A stretch of 36,329 nucleotides of DNA. Origin: Sulfobacillus sp. (GTDB lineage Bacteria; Bacillota; Sulfobacillia; Sulfobacillales; Sulfobacillaceae). Under the pieces are notes generated by a model. The model was given only the letters and a program-made list of their open reading frames with translations, was not told the origin of the DNA and did no database searches. The translations under genes and the position numbers were made by a program. Each line of letters starts with the position of its first letter. The stretch's first letter is position 1. Where the stretch lies: positions 1 to 36,329 of the forward strand of contig DAHWKJ010000103.1 in assembly GCA_027343695.1 (NCBI GenBank). The letters run 5' to 3'. Below, piece by piece: positions 24,315-33,100 of this stretch.

Positions 24315-25424
24315 ATGGAGACGGCCCCAAGTAGTGGCATGAAATACATCGAACCCTTGAGTTTGCAAAGTTTTGTGGAGAAGATTTTTCGAGCTCTAGA
24401 CGTGCCCAGGGACGACGCCTGGGTTGCAGCTCATGTCTTGGTCGATGCAGATCTCACAGGCCGCTATACGCATGGCGTCAGTCGGTTACCGTTGTATGCT
24501 ACCCGGCTGAAAAGAGGGGTGATGAATGCTCGGCCAGATATCCGATTCGAGTCGGGACCATTTCCCATCATGACCCGGATGCATGGCGATAACGGCTTAG
24601 GACCGGTTGTGGCCTGGCGTGCGATGGAGCACGCCATAGCGCTTGCCAAACAATTTGGCATGGGCGTGGTGGGGGTTCATTTGTCGAATCATGCTGGGGC
24701 CATGAGTGCCTATTGTGAGGCTGCCGCTAAACAGCGCGTGATCTTGATGGCCTTGACCAATAGTCCGCCGGGCATGCCCCCGTGGGGGGGTAAAAAGGCA
24801 TTCTTAGGCACTAACCCCATAGCATTTGGAGTGCCTCGAGGCGACACGACGCCTCCTATTGTGGTAGATTTGGCCACCTCGGTGGTAGCCCGTGGAAATA
24901 TTATTCAAGCGGCGCGGTTGGGGACTCCAATCCCCGATGGATGGGCGATCGATGAGATGGGACAAGCTACCACGGATCCGAATGCGGCCTTAAAGGGAGC
25001 GGTGCTTCCGATGGCCGGATCTAAAGGGTACGCGTTGGCCTTGATCGTGGAGATCTTTTCGGGAATTTTAGCCGGGGCCGGTGTCGGCCCGGCAGTAAAA
25101 AACCCCTATAATGACTTTTCTGGTGCGCCTAACGTGGGGCATTTCTTTTGGGCGCTTAATCCGGCGGGATTTGGGCCCTCCGAAGCCCTATACGAGGCAC
25201 TCTTAGACCTCGAAACCGATATCCGGCAAGTCCCCCCCATTGGGACGGAAAGTATTCGTCTACCGGGTCAACGTTCGGATCATCAGCGTCGAGAATCACT
25301 TCAGCGTGGGATTCCTCTAGACCTCGATCTTTTGGCAAACTTAGGCGTCCTCGCTGAAACGTTGGGGGTGGAGCCTCTCGTCGCTCATAGTGAGGGATTC
25401 GACGGAGGGGACCCTCATGTTTGA
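24315..25424 (+). CDS. comC: Malate/L-lactate dehydrogenase-2 family enzyme, probable (R)-sulfolactate dehydrogenase ComC
   Basis: The 369-residue NAD(P)-dependent enzyme belongs to the LDH2/MDHG family. Landmarks are GRYTHGVSRLP (49-59), GVHLSNHAGAMS, LTNSPPGMPPWGG, FLGTNPIAFGVP and SKGYALALIVE. ComC reduces sulfopyruvate to (R)-sulfolactate; paired with SlcC it racemises sulfolactate so that SuyAB can cleave it. The frame begins at 24276, but the ATG at 24315 has GGAGGAG seven bases upstream. The stop overlaps the next gene by eight bases. Related enzymes act on ureidoglycolate, malate or 2,3-diketogulonate, so the substrate assignment depends on the operon. Confidence 0.7.
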   Translation: METAPSSGMKYIEPLSLQSFVEKIFRALDVPRDDAWVAAHVLVDADLTGRYTHGVSRLPLYATRLKRGVMNARPDIRFESGPFPIMTRMHGDNGLGPVVAWRAMEHAIALAKQFGMGVVGVHLSNHAGAMSAYCEAAAKQRVILMALTNSPPGMPPWGGKKAFLGTNPIAFGVPRGDTTPPIVVDLATSVVARGNIIQAARLGTPIPDGWAIDEMGQATTDPNAALKGAVLPMAGSKGYALALIVEIFSGILAGAGVGPAVKNPYNDFSGAPNVGHFFWALNPAGFGPSEALYEALLDLETDIRQVPPIGTESIRLPGQRSDHQRRESLQRGIPLDLDLLANLGVLAETLGVEPLVAHSEGFDGGDPHV

Positions 25425-26124
25425 GCAAATTTCGCAAAATATTTCGCTCCGAGACCGCATCGTGCAAGACATTTTGGCCAAGATCGAATCGGGTGCATTG
25501 GTGGCCGGCGATAAGCTGCCGACTGAGCGAGATTTGTCGGTTCAACTGAATGTGTCGCGAACCACTGTGCGTGATGCGTTACGGACATTAGCCGGCCTCG
25601 GGGTCATTTCGATTCAACATGGGCGTGGCATCTTCGTCCAGGGCACTCAAGGCACCGCCTTGGGGAATGCGCTGTGGGCACCATTTGTGGTGCGGTCGGA
25701 TACGGTGGCCGCCCTGTTTGAGGTGCGTAAGGCGTTGGAGTCTTCAGCGGCCGAGTGGGCTGCGGTCCGTGCCTCAGAGGAAGAACGCCAACTGTTGAGA
25801 CGATTAACCACCGAAGCAACTCGAGTCGTGTCGGAGTGTCATGTGGACTTTGAGGCAGCCGCCGATGTCGATCAGGCCTTTCACACCGCGTTAGTGACCG
25901 CCTCCCATAACCCGATTGCGGGGCGGATGATGCTTAACTTATTGGATTTACTGGAGACGGTCAGAAAACAAAGCCTGGCGATTCCAGGCCGGGCCCAGCA
26001 GTCTGTGGACGACCATAAAGAGATCAGCGAAGCGATTCAGAGTAAGGATCCCGAACGAGCCCGTCAGGCTATGTTGCGCCACTTAAGTGGCGTGGAAAGA
26101 GCCATTTTGAAGAATCTTGAGTAA
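25417..26124 (+). CDS. FadR-subfamily GntR transcriptional regulator
   Basis: The 235-residue regulator has an N-terminal winged helix (about 8-75) with the GntR landmarks KLPTERDLSVQLNVSRTTVRD (split here as KLPTERDLSV and QLNVSRTTVRD) and a C-terminal all-helical FCD domain. That domain includes EVRKALESSAAEWAA, DQAFHTALVTASHNP and DDHKEISEAI, and its histidines usually bind a metal and a carboxylate effector. The ATG at 25417 has GGAGGGG six bases upstream and overlaps the dehydrogenase stop. It most likely controls its own operon through the palindromes at 21750-21778, with sulfolactate or a related acid as effector. The family is certain; target and ligand are inferred. Confidence 0.85.
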   Translation: MFEQISQNISLRDRIVQDILAKIESGALVAGDKLPTERDLSVQLNVSRTTVRDALRTLAGLGVISIQHGRGIFVQGTQGTALGNALWAPFVVRSDTVAALFEVRKALESSAAEWAAVRASEEERQLLRRLTTEATRVVSECHVDFEAAADVDQAFHTALVTASHNPIAGRMMLNLLDLLETVRKQSLAIPGRAQQSVDDHKEISEAIQSKDPERARQAMLRHLSGVERAILKNLE

Positions 26125-26439
26125 TGTGGTCGTTGCCCCACACCGATGTCCCCATCTCGGAATGCAATAAGGGGTGGTGGCTTCGAAAGGATTCGTCGTA
26201 CGCATAAATGAATGCCCACACGGCGGCAGCGAATGAGGTTCTTGGCCGCCATTTTGGAGACGGCAGAACACGGGTCGAGCGTACCACCAGGTTCCGTGTG
26301 TGGTATTGCGCGTCCCCCTCGGGGTCCTTCCAATCCGATCGGGATTGGAATAAGTTTCTGACCTGGTCCTGGTTGCGACACCTTTCGACTTGTGGCAGGA
26401 TCAAGAGGTTAGTGATCTCGGCATCTAGAATGGGGCGCC
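26125..26439. other. Intergenic region with a perfect inverted repeat
   Basis: These 315 bases show no convincing gene. A perfect 9-bp inverted repeat, TTCCAATCC-GATCG-GGATTGGAA (26328-26350), stands out. It is followed by TAAGTTTCT, without a real T tract, so it is a poor terminator and may be an operator or RNA hairpin. Confidence 0.45.
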
Positions 26440-27816
26440 ATGACAGTAAACCAAGAACCATCGAGTCCCTCGGTATCCGGCCAGGGAAGTTTATTAAAAA
26501 CCGACCAAATATCCCGTTGGGCATGGGTGTGGGCCTACACTGCGATCGTGACCACATTGGCCGTGGTGCGCTACGGAATGTTTGTGAGCCACGGATATAG
26601 CTTGGCAGGATACTTGACGGCTTTTGCTCTCATCCTGCACGGCAACAGTGCTCTCCTGGCATCGAATTTGCTGACCCAGCATATCGCTCTGCAGCACGCC
26701 TGGGCTCTATGGGTGCTGGCTCCGTTCGCGAAATACTTCGACCTCAGCTTCCTATTTTTTGCAAGCGCGTTCTGGGTAGGGACGGGTAGTTTAGCGATTT
26801 GGCGGATTGGACTGATGCTGGGACGTGATCGGGGAACCATCATGGTGGCCAGTGTGCTGTACTTGTTATATCCCTCCATGATCGCGGCGAATATCTACGA
26901 CTTTCATTTAATGGTTTGGGCGAGTCCGATAATTGTGTGGCTCGTCTGGTATGCGTTAGACCGTCGTTGGGTGCCCTTCTTGGCTTTACTGGTGCTCGCC
27001 ACGGGAATTGGAGTGGGCGTGTCTGGGGCGTTGTTACTGACTGGCTTGGGCCTTATTCTCTGGCGCAGAACCGTGTGGTTCGGGCTTCTGGTTGGGGCCT
27101 TTACCGTCCTCTATTGGGGCATTTCGCATGGGCTTTCGTGGCCCTTGCAAGAAGGGCTTAGGCAGGGGCATATCGATCTTCGGACGGTCTTGTATTTAGC
27201 CTGGATTGTGTTACCCGCTGCGATAGCTGTGGGAGGGCTGATGCTCCGTAAAGGTCTTTACAATGTGTGGTGGGTGCCGGTAGTTGCGCTGGTGGGATTT
27301 AATGTGATGCAGGGCACGGTGCAGTCTACGTCGCCATTCACCGACGCCAGTGCCTGGATTGCACCATTTTTGGCCCTCATCGTGGTGTCGGCTGGACACT
27401 TTCCTTCGCGCCTTAAAAAATTGGCGCTACTGTGGACGGCCGGATGGGTGGTGTTGATGGGGGGCTATCTCTATCACGCGACGTGGCGTCCCCGGCCTAC
27501 CAATGTGGCCGAGCTCCACACGGCATTGGCTATGGTCCCGCAACATGCGACGTTGGTGGGTCAAAGTTATATTCTCCCGCACCGTCGCGTGAACCCCAAC
27601 AACATGCCCGCCTTTGCCTTAGGTCGGATCGTGATTCCGGCAGGCACCTATGTGTTGATTGACCCGTCGGTGTGGGACGGCTACACTCCACGGACGCTGT
27701 TGACGGAGTGGCAGACTCGCGCGGCACGAGCCCGAGGAATCCATCTCTTGTATCACCATAGCGGAGTGTGGTTGTTCCGGACAACGCAGCCGATCGTCCC
27801 GATTCACCAGGGTTGA
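26440..27816 (+). CDS. DUF2079-like predicted membrane protein
   Basis: The 458-residue protein has about 10-12 hydrophobic helices after a short polar start. It contains YLLYPSMIAANIYDFHLMVW, which recalls the yP..aa..FH motif of DUF2079 membrane proteins. These are GT-C-like in topology, with unknown function. The C-terminal 120 residues (from about 335) form a soluble domain with ALAMVPQHATLVG. It lies 60 bases before an ABC-type polysaccharide exporter on the same strand, so involvement in a cell-surface glycan is plausible. The ATG at 26440 has only a weak upstream GGGG, and the start is not certain. Confidence 0.6.
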   Translation: MTVNQEPSSPSVSGQGSLLKTDQISRWAWVWAYTAIVTTLAVVRYGMFVSHGYSLAGYLTAFALILHGNSALLASNLLTQHIALQHAWALWVLAPFAKYFDLSFLFFASAFWVGTGSLAIWRIGLMLGRDRGTIMVASVLYLLYPSMIAANIYDFHLMVWASPIIVWLVWYALDRRWVPFLALLVLATGIGVGVSGALLLTGLGLILWRRTVWFGLLVGAFTVLYWGISHGLSWPLQEGLRQGHIDLRTVLYLAWIVLPAAIAVGGLMLRKGLYNVWWVPVVALVGFNVMQGTVQSTSPFTDASAWIAPFLALIVVSAGHFPSRLKKLALLWTAGWVVLMGGYLYHATWRPRPTNVAELHTALAMVPQHATLVGQSYILPHRRVNPNNMPAFALGRIVIPAGTYVLIDPSVWDGYTPRTLLTEWQTRAARARGIHLLYHHSGVWLFRTTQPIVPIHQG

Positions 27817-27875
27817 GTGCGTCGGAGTCGATGGATAGAATGAGTGGGACAAAGGGTTAAGGAAGGGGTCAATGC

Positions 27876-28709
27876 GTGGACGATGCATCAACGAGCTTTC
27901 TGGGGGAGAACGGGAAATGGCATCGACTGATCCACAGAGTACGGGGCATGGGACTATGGTTTGAGTTGACTCGTAATCTGGCCTCTCGGGATGTCGAAAC
28001 CCGTTACAAACATTCGCTCTTGGGACTCTATTGGGCCATTATTAACCCCTTGGTAACGGCCGCCATCTTTGGCTTCATCTTCGGGGTCATTTTCCACGTA
28101 TCGACCAAGCCGATTCCGTATGTGGTGTTTTATTTAGCGGGGCTAACGTTTTGGAACTTTTTTGCCAACGGCATCATGTCCGCCGTTGGTAGCGTTTCGG
28201 GGAACGCGGCGTTACTCGCCAAAATCTATTTTCCCCGCGTGGTGTTGCCCACCGCGTCGATTTTGGCGCGATTCATTGATTTTCTGTTCTCGTTGGGCGT
28301 TTTCATCATTTTCATCCTGATTTATCGGGTTCTGGTGCATTGGACCAGCCTCTGGCTTCCAGCCATTTTGCTCATCCAAATTTTCTTCACCATGGGCATC
28401 GGGTATATGGTCGCTGCCTTGAACGTTCTTTATCGGGATATGACTCAGCTGATGGGGCTATTGTTGATGGTCTGGCTCTATTTCTCGCCCGTCATTTATC
28501 GACTGTCCGCAGTGCCGAAGACGCTACAAACGCTCCTGCTTATTGATCCCATGGGCACCATCATTGAAATGGAGCGCAATGTGATTTTTACCGGGCGCAT
28601 CTTGTATCCCGAATACTTGTGGGTGGCCGTGGCGTGGACTGGTGTGGTCTTTTTAGGGGGACTGGCGCTCTTTAAGCGGGTCGAACCCATGTTTGCCGAG
28701 GTGATGTAA
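27876..28709 (+). CDS. Polysaccharide ABC transporter permease (Wzm/TagG family)
   Basis: This 277-residue protein has six predicted membrane helices and ABC-2 permease landmarks: RNLASRDVETRYKHSLLGLYW (residues about 28-48, shown here in part as RDVETRYKHSLLG), a VLPTASILARF region, and MGIGYMVAALNVLYRDMTQL. With the ATPase it would export a lipid-linked polysaccharide or teichoic-acid-like polymer across the membrane. The start is GTG with AAGGAAGGGG seven bases upstream. The stop codon overlaps the next ATG by one base (TAATG). Confidence 0.88.
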   Translation: MDDASTSFLGENGKWHRLIHRVRGMGLWFELTRNLASRDVETRYKHSLLGLYWAIINPLVTAAIFGFIFGVIFHVSTKPIPYVVFYLAGLTFWNFFANGIMSAVGSVSGNAALLAKIYFPRVVLPTASILARFIDFLFSLGVFIIFILIYRVLVHWTSLWLPAILLIQIFFTMGIGYMVAALNVLYRDMTQLMGLLLMVWLYFSPVIYRLSAVPKTLQTLLLIDPMGTIIEMERNVIFTGRILYPEYLWVAVAWTGVVFLGGLALFKRVEPMFAEVM

Positions 28710-29917
28710 TGGCGGCGATTCGAGTCGAACAGGTGTGGAAGCAGTTTTTGCTGAAAAAAGACCGGGCGGATAGTGTGGGACATTTGTTGCTGCGCATGAT
28801 TCCGCAACCACACAGTAAGCGGCCCAAAAGCGAACCGTTTTGGGCCTTGCAGGACATTACGATCGATATGGCCGAGGGCACCAGCTTCGGTATTGTGGGG
28901 AATAACGGGTCGGGGAAAAGTACGCTGTTAAAGATTTTGACCCGCACCATGACCCCTACGCGGGGCTCAATCCAGGTATCCGGTCGGGTGTCCGCGTTAA
29001 TCGAGTTGGGGGCAGGTTTTCATCCCGACTTCACGGGCCGGGAAAATGTGTATCTGAATGGGTCGATTTTAGGGATCGGGCGCAAAGCCATTGATCAGAA
29101 AATGGAAGAAATTATCGAGTTTGCGGACATCCGGCCTTTTATCGACACGTCGGTCAAATATTACTCTTCTGGGATGCAAGCGCGCCTAGGGTTCGCGGTG
29201 GCGACCAGTGTGGACCCCGAGATCCTCATCGTCGATGAAGTGTTGGCGGTGGGAGATGAATCCTTTCAGCAGCGTTGTATGGATCGGATTTTTGCGATGA
29301 AACGCGGAGGGACCAATATTTTGTTGGTGTCGCACAATCTAGGTGCTATCGAACGTCTCATGGATCAGGCGGTGTGGATCAATCAGGGCATTATGCAGAA
29401 GATCGGGAACCCCCGGGACGTGGTCTTCGCGTATCGGCAAAGCATGATTGATCAAAATGAGGGGCGAAGCCAAACGGAGACCGTGTCCGAAGTGGCCGAA
29501 ACCCAAGGGGGACCCTTAGAGCTTCGTGATGCCTATGTAGAAGTGGACGGTCACCGCGTGGATAGCATGCAGTCCGGGACGGCGTTGGACTTAATTACGG
29601 AAGTGGATAATGTGACAGGAACGGCACTCTCCGGGCACTTTTCATATACGGTGCGGCGACCTGATGGGCTCGAGATTGTGTCGCTGTCGAGTATGCTCGA
29701 TGGCCCTCCGATGACCTTTCAACGTGGACTCGGTCGAGTTGTGGTGCATTTACCGGAACTCTATCTAACTAGTGGTGAATATGAAGTGGACGCCGCCAGT
29801 TTTGATGGCAATGGTAGGCGTCTTGCGGAATGGCGAGCGCTCATTCGTTTTTCGGTGCAGGCAATGCAGACGACACCCGGCTTATTAGTGCTGCCGCATC
29901 AATGGCACATCCGATGA
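28709..29917 (+). CDS. Polysaccharide ABC transporter ATP-binding protein with Wzt-type C-terminal domain
   Basis: The 402-residue ATPase has Walker A GNNGSGKST (64-72), the signature YSSGMQ (152-157) and Walker B ILIVDE (172-177). GVSALIELGAGFHPDFTGREN-like sequence (about 93-113) is typical of the Wzt/TagH group. Residues from about 260 form a beta-rich Wzt C-terminal domain. In O-antigen export that domain recognises a capped glycan end, so here too the exporter may check a terminal modification. It is coupled to the permease by a one-base overlap and to the next glycosyltransferase by an ATGA overlap. Confidence 0.88.
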   Translation: MAAIRVEQVWKQFLLKKDRADSVGHLLLRMIPQPHSKRPKSEPFWALQDITIDMAEGTSFGIVGNNGSGKSTLLKILTRTMTPTRGSIQVSGRVSALIELGAGFHPDFTGRENVYLNGSILGIGRKAIDQKMEEIIEFADIRPFIDTSVKYYSSGMQARLGFAVATSVDPEILIVDEVLAVGDESFQQRCMDRIFAMKRGGTNILLVSHNLGAIERLMDQAVWINQGIMQKIGNPRDVVFAYRQSMIDQNEGRSQTETVSEVAETQGGPLELRDAYVEVDGHRVDSMQSGTALDLITEVDNVTGTALSGHFSYTVRRPDGLEIVSLSSMLDGPPMTFQRGLGRVVVHLPELYLTSGEYEVDAASFDGNGRRLAEWRALIRFSVQAMQTTPGLLVLPHQWHIR

Positions 29918-31038
29918 GGCCGGTCATTGCGGTCGATGCCCGCTATGGGCTTCGCAGTCCGCGGCGTGGCGTGGGGGAATATGTCTACCAAGTCATGAAG
30001 GCGCTTAAGGATCGGGACCGACCTTACGATCTGGTCCTTTATGGTGACGCGTCCCATGATGCGGCCACCGTTGCGGAAATGCGGCAATGGTATGAGGTAC
30101 GAATCGTCAAGGCACCGAATTTTTTTCTCTGGGAACAATCCGCTTTTCCGCGAGCCTCTGCCGCTGCCGACTTGGTCCACGGTACCGCCAACATAGCTCC
30201 CCTGTGGGGTTCCGTTCCACAGATTCTCACCATTCATGATGTCATCGAGTGGCACCGAGGGCGTGATTTTCCCTCTAAAATCCCCATGCGACACCACTTG
30301 AGCCGTTTTTACCGGATGAACGCGCTCAAGCGATTGGCGCCCAGAGCTCGAGAAATTCTTACCGTATCACACCACGCCAAAGCCGATATTCTTGAGGTGT
30401 TGGGGGTAGACCCGGACAGGATCCAGGTAAGCCCGCTGGCGGGCAAATATCCGATACGCCAGGAACCGCGCACTCAAACGGGGGGTGAGCCGCGATATCT
30501 CTTGACGTTAGGCGCGCTCGACCCCCGCAAAAATCTGGTGGCGGTGCTCCGGGGGTTTGCCGCGGTAAAAGGTCACGATCTGGTGTTGCGGGTCGTGGGC
30601 GTCGAGGAACGCGGGCGCGCTGCGCTCGCTGCACTGGTGAAGAGTTACGGCTTAGAGTCGCGTGTGCAGGTGGAGTCGATGGTGTCGGACACCGTATTGC
30701 AAGGCTTGTATAGGGATGCCCTGGCCTTTATCTACCTCAGTCGCTATGAAGGGTTTGGTCTCCCGCTCTTGGAAGCGATGAGCCAAGGCTGTCCCGTGAT
30801 CTATGCAAACGAATCCTCGCTGCCCGAAGTCGCCGGCCCTGCCGGGGTGGCGTGTAGCCCACACGACAAAGGAGCGATCGCGGCTGAGATCCTTCGCTTA
30901 GCGGATGACCCCGACTATCGGTGGGACCAGCAATGGGCAGGGCTTCGACGTGCTCGGGATTTTTCCTGGGATTTGACCGCAGTCAAGACACATGAGGGAT
31001 ATATGCGGGCCCTGGGCGCGAAGGTGGGGGAACGCTGA
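29914..31038 (+). CDS. GT4-family glycosyltransferase
   Basis: The 375-residue GT-B enzyme starts with VIAVDARYGLRSPRRGVGEY (4-23), a typical acceptor-side loop. Its donor half has LTLGALDPRKNL and the EX7E motif in YEGFGLPLLEA. It should transfer a sugar from a nucleotide donor during build-up of the polymer exported by the neighbouring ABC transporter. The frame opens at 29830, but the ATG at 29914 overlaps the ATPase stop (ATGA) and gives the usual N-terminus. Sugar specificity cannot be told. Confidence 0.85.
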   Translation: MRPVIAVDARYGLRSPRRGVGEYVYQVMKALKDRDRPYDLVLYGDASHDAATVAEMRQWYEVRIVKAPNFFLWEQSAFPRASAAADLVHGTANIAPLWGSVPQILTIHDVIEWHRGRDFPSKIPMRHHLSRFYRMNALKRLAPRAREILTVSHHAKADILEVLGVDPDRIQVSPLAGKYPIRQEPRTQTGGEPRYLLTLGALDPRKNLVAVLRGFAAVKGHDLVLRVVGVEERGRAALAALVKSYGLESRVQVESMVSDTVLQGLYRDALAFIYLSRYEGFGLPLLEAMSQGCPVIYANESSLPEVAGPAGVACSPHDKGAIAAEILRLADDPDYRWDQQWAGLRRARDFSWDLTAVKTHEGYMRALGAKVGER

Positions 31039-32099
31039 TGCCGAGGATACGGGTGGCCCTCGATGCCAGGGTACTGACGGTGCAGTCCGAGTTAGCAGGC
31101 GTCGGGCAATATATAAACGAGATGGTTAAAGCATCCCAAGGCTCCGATGAGCTAGAGTTGCTGCCCCTTTCGTTCCGATCCGATCCGATTCGTCCTTTTG
31201 TCACCGTGGTCAAGCCCATTGCTCGGTTACCCTGGCAGTCGGTTGCAATTCCGTTACACCTTCATCGGCACCATTATGACGTGTTTCACGGGCCTGCCTT
31301 TAGTGTCCCGCCGTTTACGCGCATCCCGTTGGTGGTGACGATTCATGATGTGACTTATTTGCGGTACCCCGAGACTGTAAACGACGCGACGCTGCGCTAT
31401 TTAACGCGCGTGGTACCCGCCGCCATGGCGCGTGGCCAGGCCATCGTGGTACCGTCTAGTGAGGTAAAAGCGGACCTCATTCGGTATTTTCCTAAAACGC
31501 CGGCGTCTAGAATTCGGGTGATTGCATTGGGTGCGGACCGCTTGCCGTTAGAGGAATCCGGGCCCACGGTGAGTGTACCCGCCCCATACCTGCTCCACGT
31601 AGGTACGGTGGAGCCGCGAAAAAACTTGGGGTTTCTCTTGCATGCCTATGAGCGGCTTAAAGACCGCTTTGGGGTACCGCATCACCTGGTTTTGCTCGGA
31701 GCCGCGGGATGGAAAGACCAAGAGTTTCGCCAAACGCTCGATCGTTTAGCACACCGCGATGCGGTGCATCTTATGGGCTACGTGGATGACCTTACGATGG
31801 CTGCGTATTATCGTCAGGCGAGTCTTTATGTGATGCCTGCGCTGTATGAAGGATTCGGGATACCAGCCCTGGAAGCCGCTCGGTTTGGGGTTCCGGTTGT
31901 CGCGAATGCGACCGGAGGGATTCGGGATCTGCCCATGGATCCGGGAATTCGTGTGTTGACCACTTTTGACGTGGACCATTGGGCAGAGGCGATGGCCGAT
32001 ATGCTAGTGGGTGCGAAAGTTCCACGTCTCGTGGGACCCACTTGGCACCACACGTGGCTGCAGCACATGGCGTTGTATCAGGAGGTGGCGCACCGGTGA
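31038..32099 (+). CDS. GT4-family glycosyltransferase (mannosyltransferase-like)
   Basis: The 353-residue enzyme is related to the preceding one. RVALDARVLTVQSELAGVGQ is at the start, LHVGTVEPRKNLGFLLHAY at the donor-binding strand, and the EX7E motif is in YEGFGIPALEA. PRKN followed by YEGFG is usual in WbaZ/MtfB-like mannosyltransferases, though the sugar remains open. The ATG overlaps the previous stop by one base (TGATG), so the two are translated together. Having two similar GT4 enzymes in a row suggests two successive linkages in a repeat unit. Confidence 0.85.
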   Translation: MPRIRVALDARVLTVQSELAGVGQYINEMVKASQGSDELELLPLSFRSDPIRPFVTVVKPIARLPWQSVAIPLHLHRHHYDVFHGPAFSVPPFTRIPLVVTIHDVTYLRYPETVNDATLRYLTRVVPAAMARGQAIVVPSSEVKADLIRYFPKTPASRIRVIALGADRLPLEESGPTVSVPAPYLLHVGTVEPRKNLGFLLHAYERLKDRFGVPHHLVLLGAAGWKDQEFRQTLDRLAHRDAVHLMGYVDDLTMAAYYRQASLYVMPALYEGFGIPALEAARFGVPVVANATGGIRDLPMDPGIRVLTTFDVDHWAEAMADMLVGAKVPRLVGPTWHHTWLQHMALYQEVAHR

Positions 32100-33016
32100 C
32101 GGAATTAACGCTTGCCGACGTTTCGGTGATTATTGTCAATTACAATGGGGAAACGGTTTTACCCGGAGCCATAGAGAGTCTCTATAGCCTGACCGCGCAA
32201 CCGTTGGAGGTCATTGTGGTGGATAACGGGTCAACCGATGGCAGTGTTGACGGGATCAAAGCGTACGCGGAAAAGTATGGGAGGTTGCGGTTAGTCGAGG
32301 CGCAAGGCAACTTTGGGGTGGCTGGGGGCCGGAATATCGGGGTCGAGGTGGCGAAAGGTGCGATTCTAGCGTTTTTAGATGCCGATGGTCGCGCCACGGA
32401 AGACTGGCTGCCGAACGCGCTGGTTGCTATGAATCAGGACCCACGAGTTGGGGCGGTCGCTCCATTAGTCCTGATGGGTTCGGGAGACGTCATTAATGGG
32501 GCCGGCTCTTTTATCGACGACAGTGGGCATGGCAGGGATCGGTTTTGGGGAGAATCCTTAGCCTTGCGCCAAGCGGACTTAAGCCGCATTGCGGGCACCC
32601 CCTGTGACTATCCGATGGGTTGTGGGATGGTCGTGCGCCGGCCTGGCTTAGAACGAATTTGGCCGCTTGATGAATCCTTACTGAAATGGCACGACGACAC
32701 CGAACTAGGGATTCGGGTCAAGCGTCTGGGATATCGCACCGTGTTTTGGCCGCAAAGTCGGGTGTTGCACCAGCCGGGCCACTCCGACCCCGCCCGCCGC
32801 GAGGTCCGTCACGTGGAGTCCGAACTGGCCCGGTTTCGTTTGTTGCTCAAGTATTATTCCCATCTCCGATTCGTAACATCTCTACTCTACTACGTGGTGC
32901 ATGCTGTGAGTGGTGCCCGAAAGAACCCCGAGCTCAAATCCGCTGCTAAAGTATTGCTTCATGATTTACGATCGGCATGGCCTGCTGCGAGGAAGATTCG
33001 ACGCCAGTGGCGGTAG
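32096..33016 (+). CDS. GT2-family glycosyltransferase (rhamnosyltransferase-like)
   Basis: The 306-residue GT-A enzyme has VSVIIVNYNGETVLPGAIES near the N-terminus, EVIVVDNGSTDGS, the DXD-like FLDADG, and HDDTELGIRVKRLGYR in the acceptor half. This matches the WbbL-type group. GTG at 32096 is chosen as start: it overlaps the previous stop (GTGA) and AGGAGGTGG stands about seven bases upstream. The longer frame would run far into the preceding gene. It is the last of three consecutive transferases in the polysaccharide locus. Confidence 0.85.
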   Translation: MTELTLADVSVIIVNYNGETVLPGAIESLYSLTAQPLEVIVVDNGSTDGSVDGIKAYAEKYGRLRLVEAQGNFGVAGGRNIGVEVAKGAILAFLDADGRATEDWLPNALVAMNQDPRVGAVAPLVLMGSGDVINGAGSFIDDSGHGRDRFWGESLALRQADLSRIAGTPCDYPMGCGMVVRRPGLERIWPLDESLLKWHDDTELGIRVKRLGYRTVFWPQSRVLHQPGHSDPARREVRHVESELARFRLLLKYYSHLRFVTSLLYYVVHAVSGARKNPELKSAAKVLLHDLRSAWPAARKIRRQWR

Positions 33017-33100
33017 CGCCCTCGACGATGGAAACAACGGATGCTGCCAGCCGGGTGTACTTGGGATATGATGGGAAGCATTCTATGGATCAGGAGCGTG

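Noticed and set aside
31979-32095. Upstream extension of the GT2 gene
   Set aside because: It lies wholly within the preceding glycosyltransferase gene in another frame; GTG at 32096 has a strong ribosome binding site.
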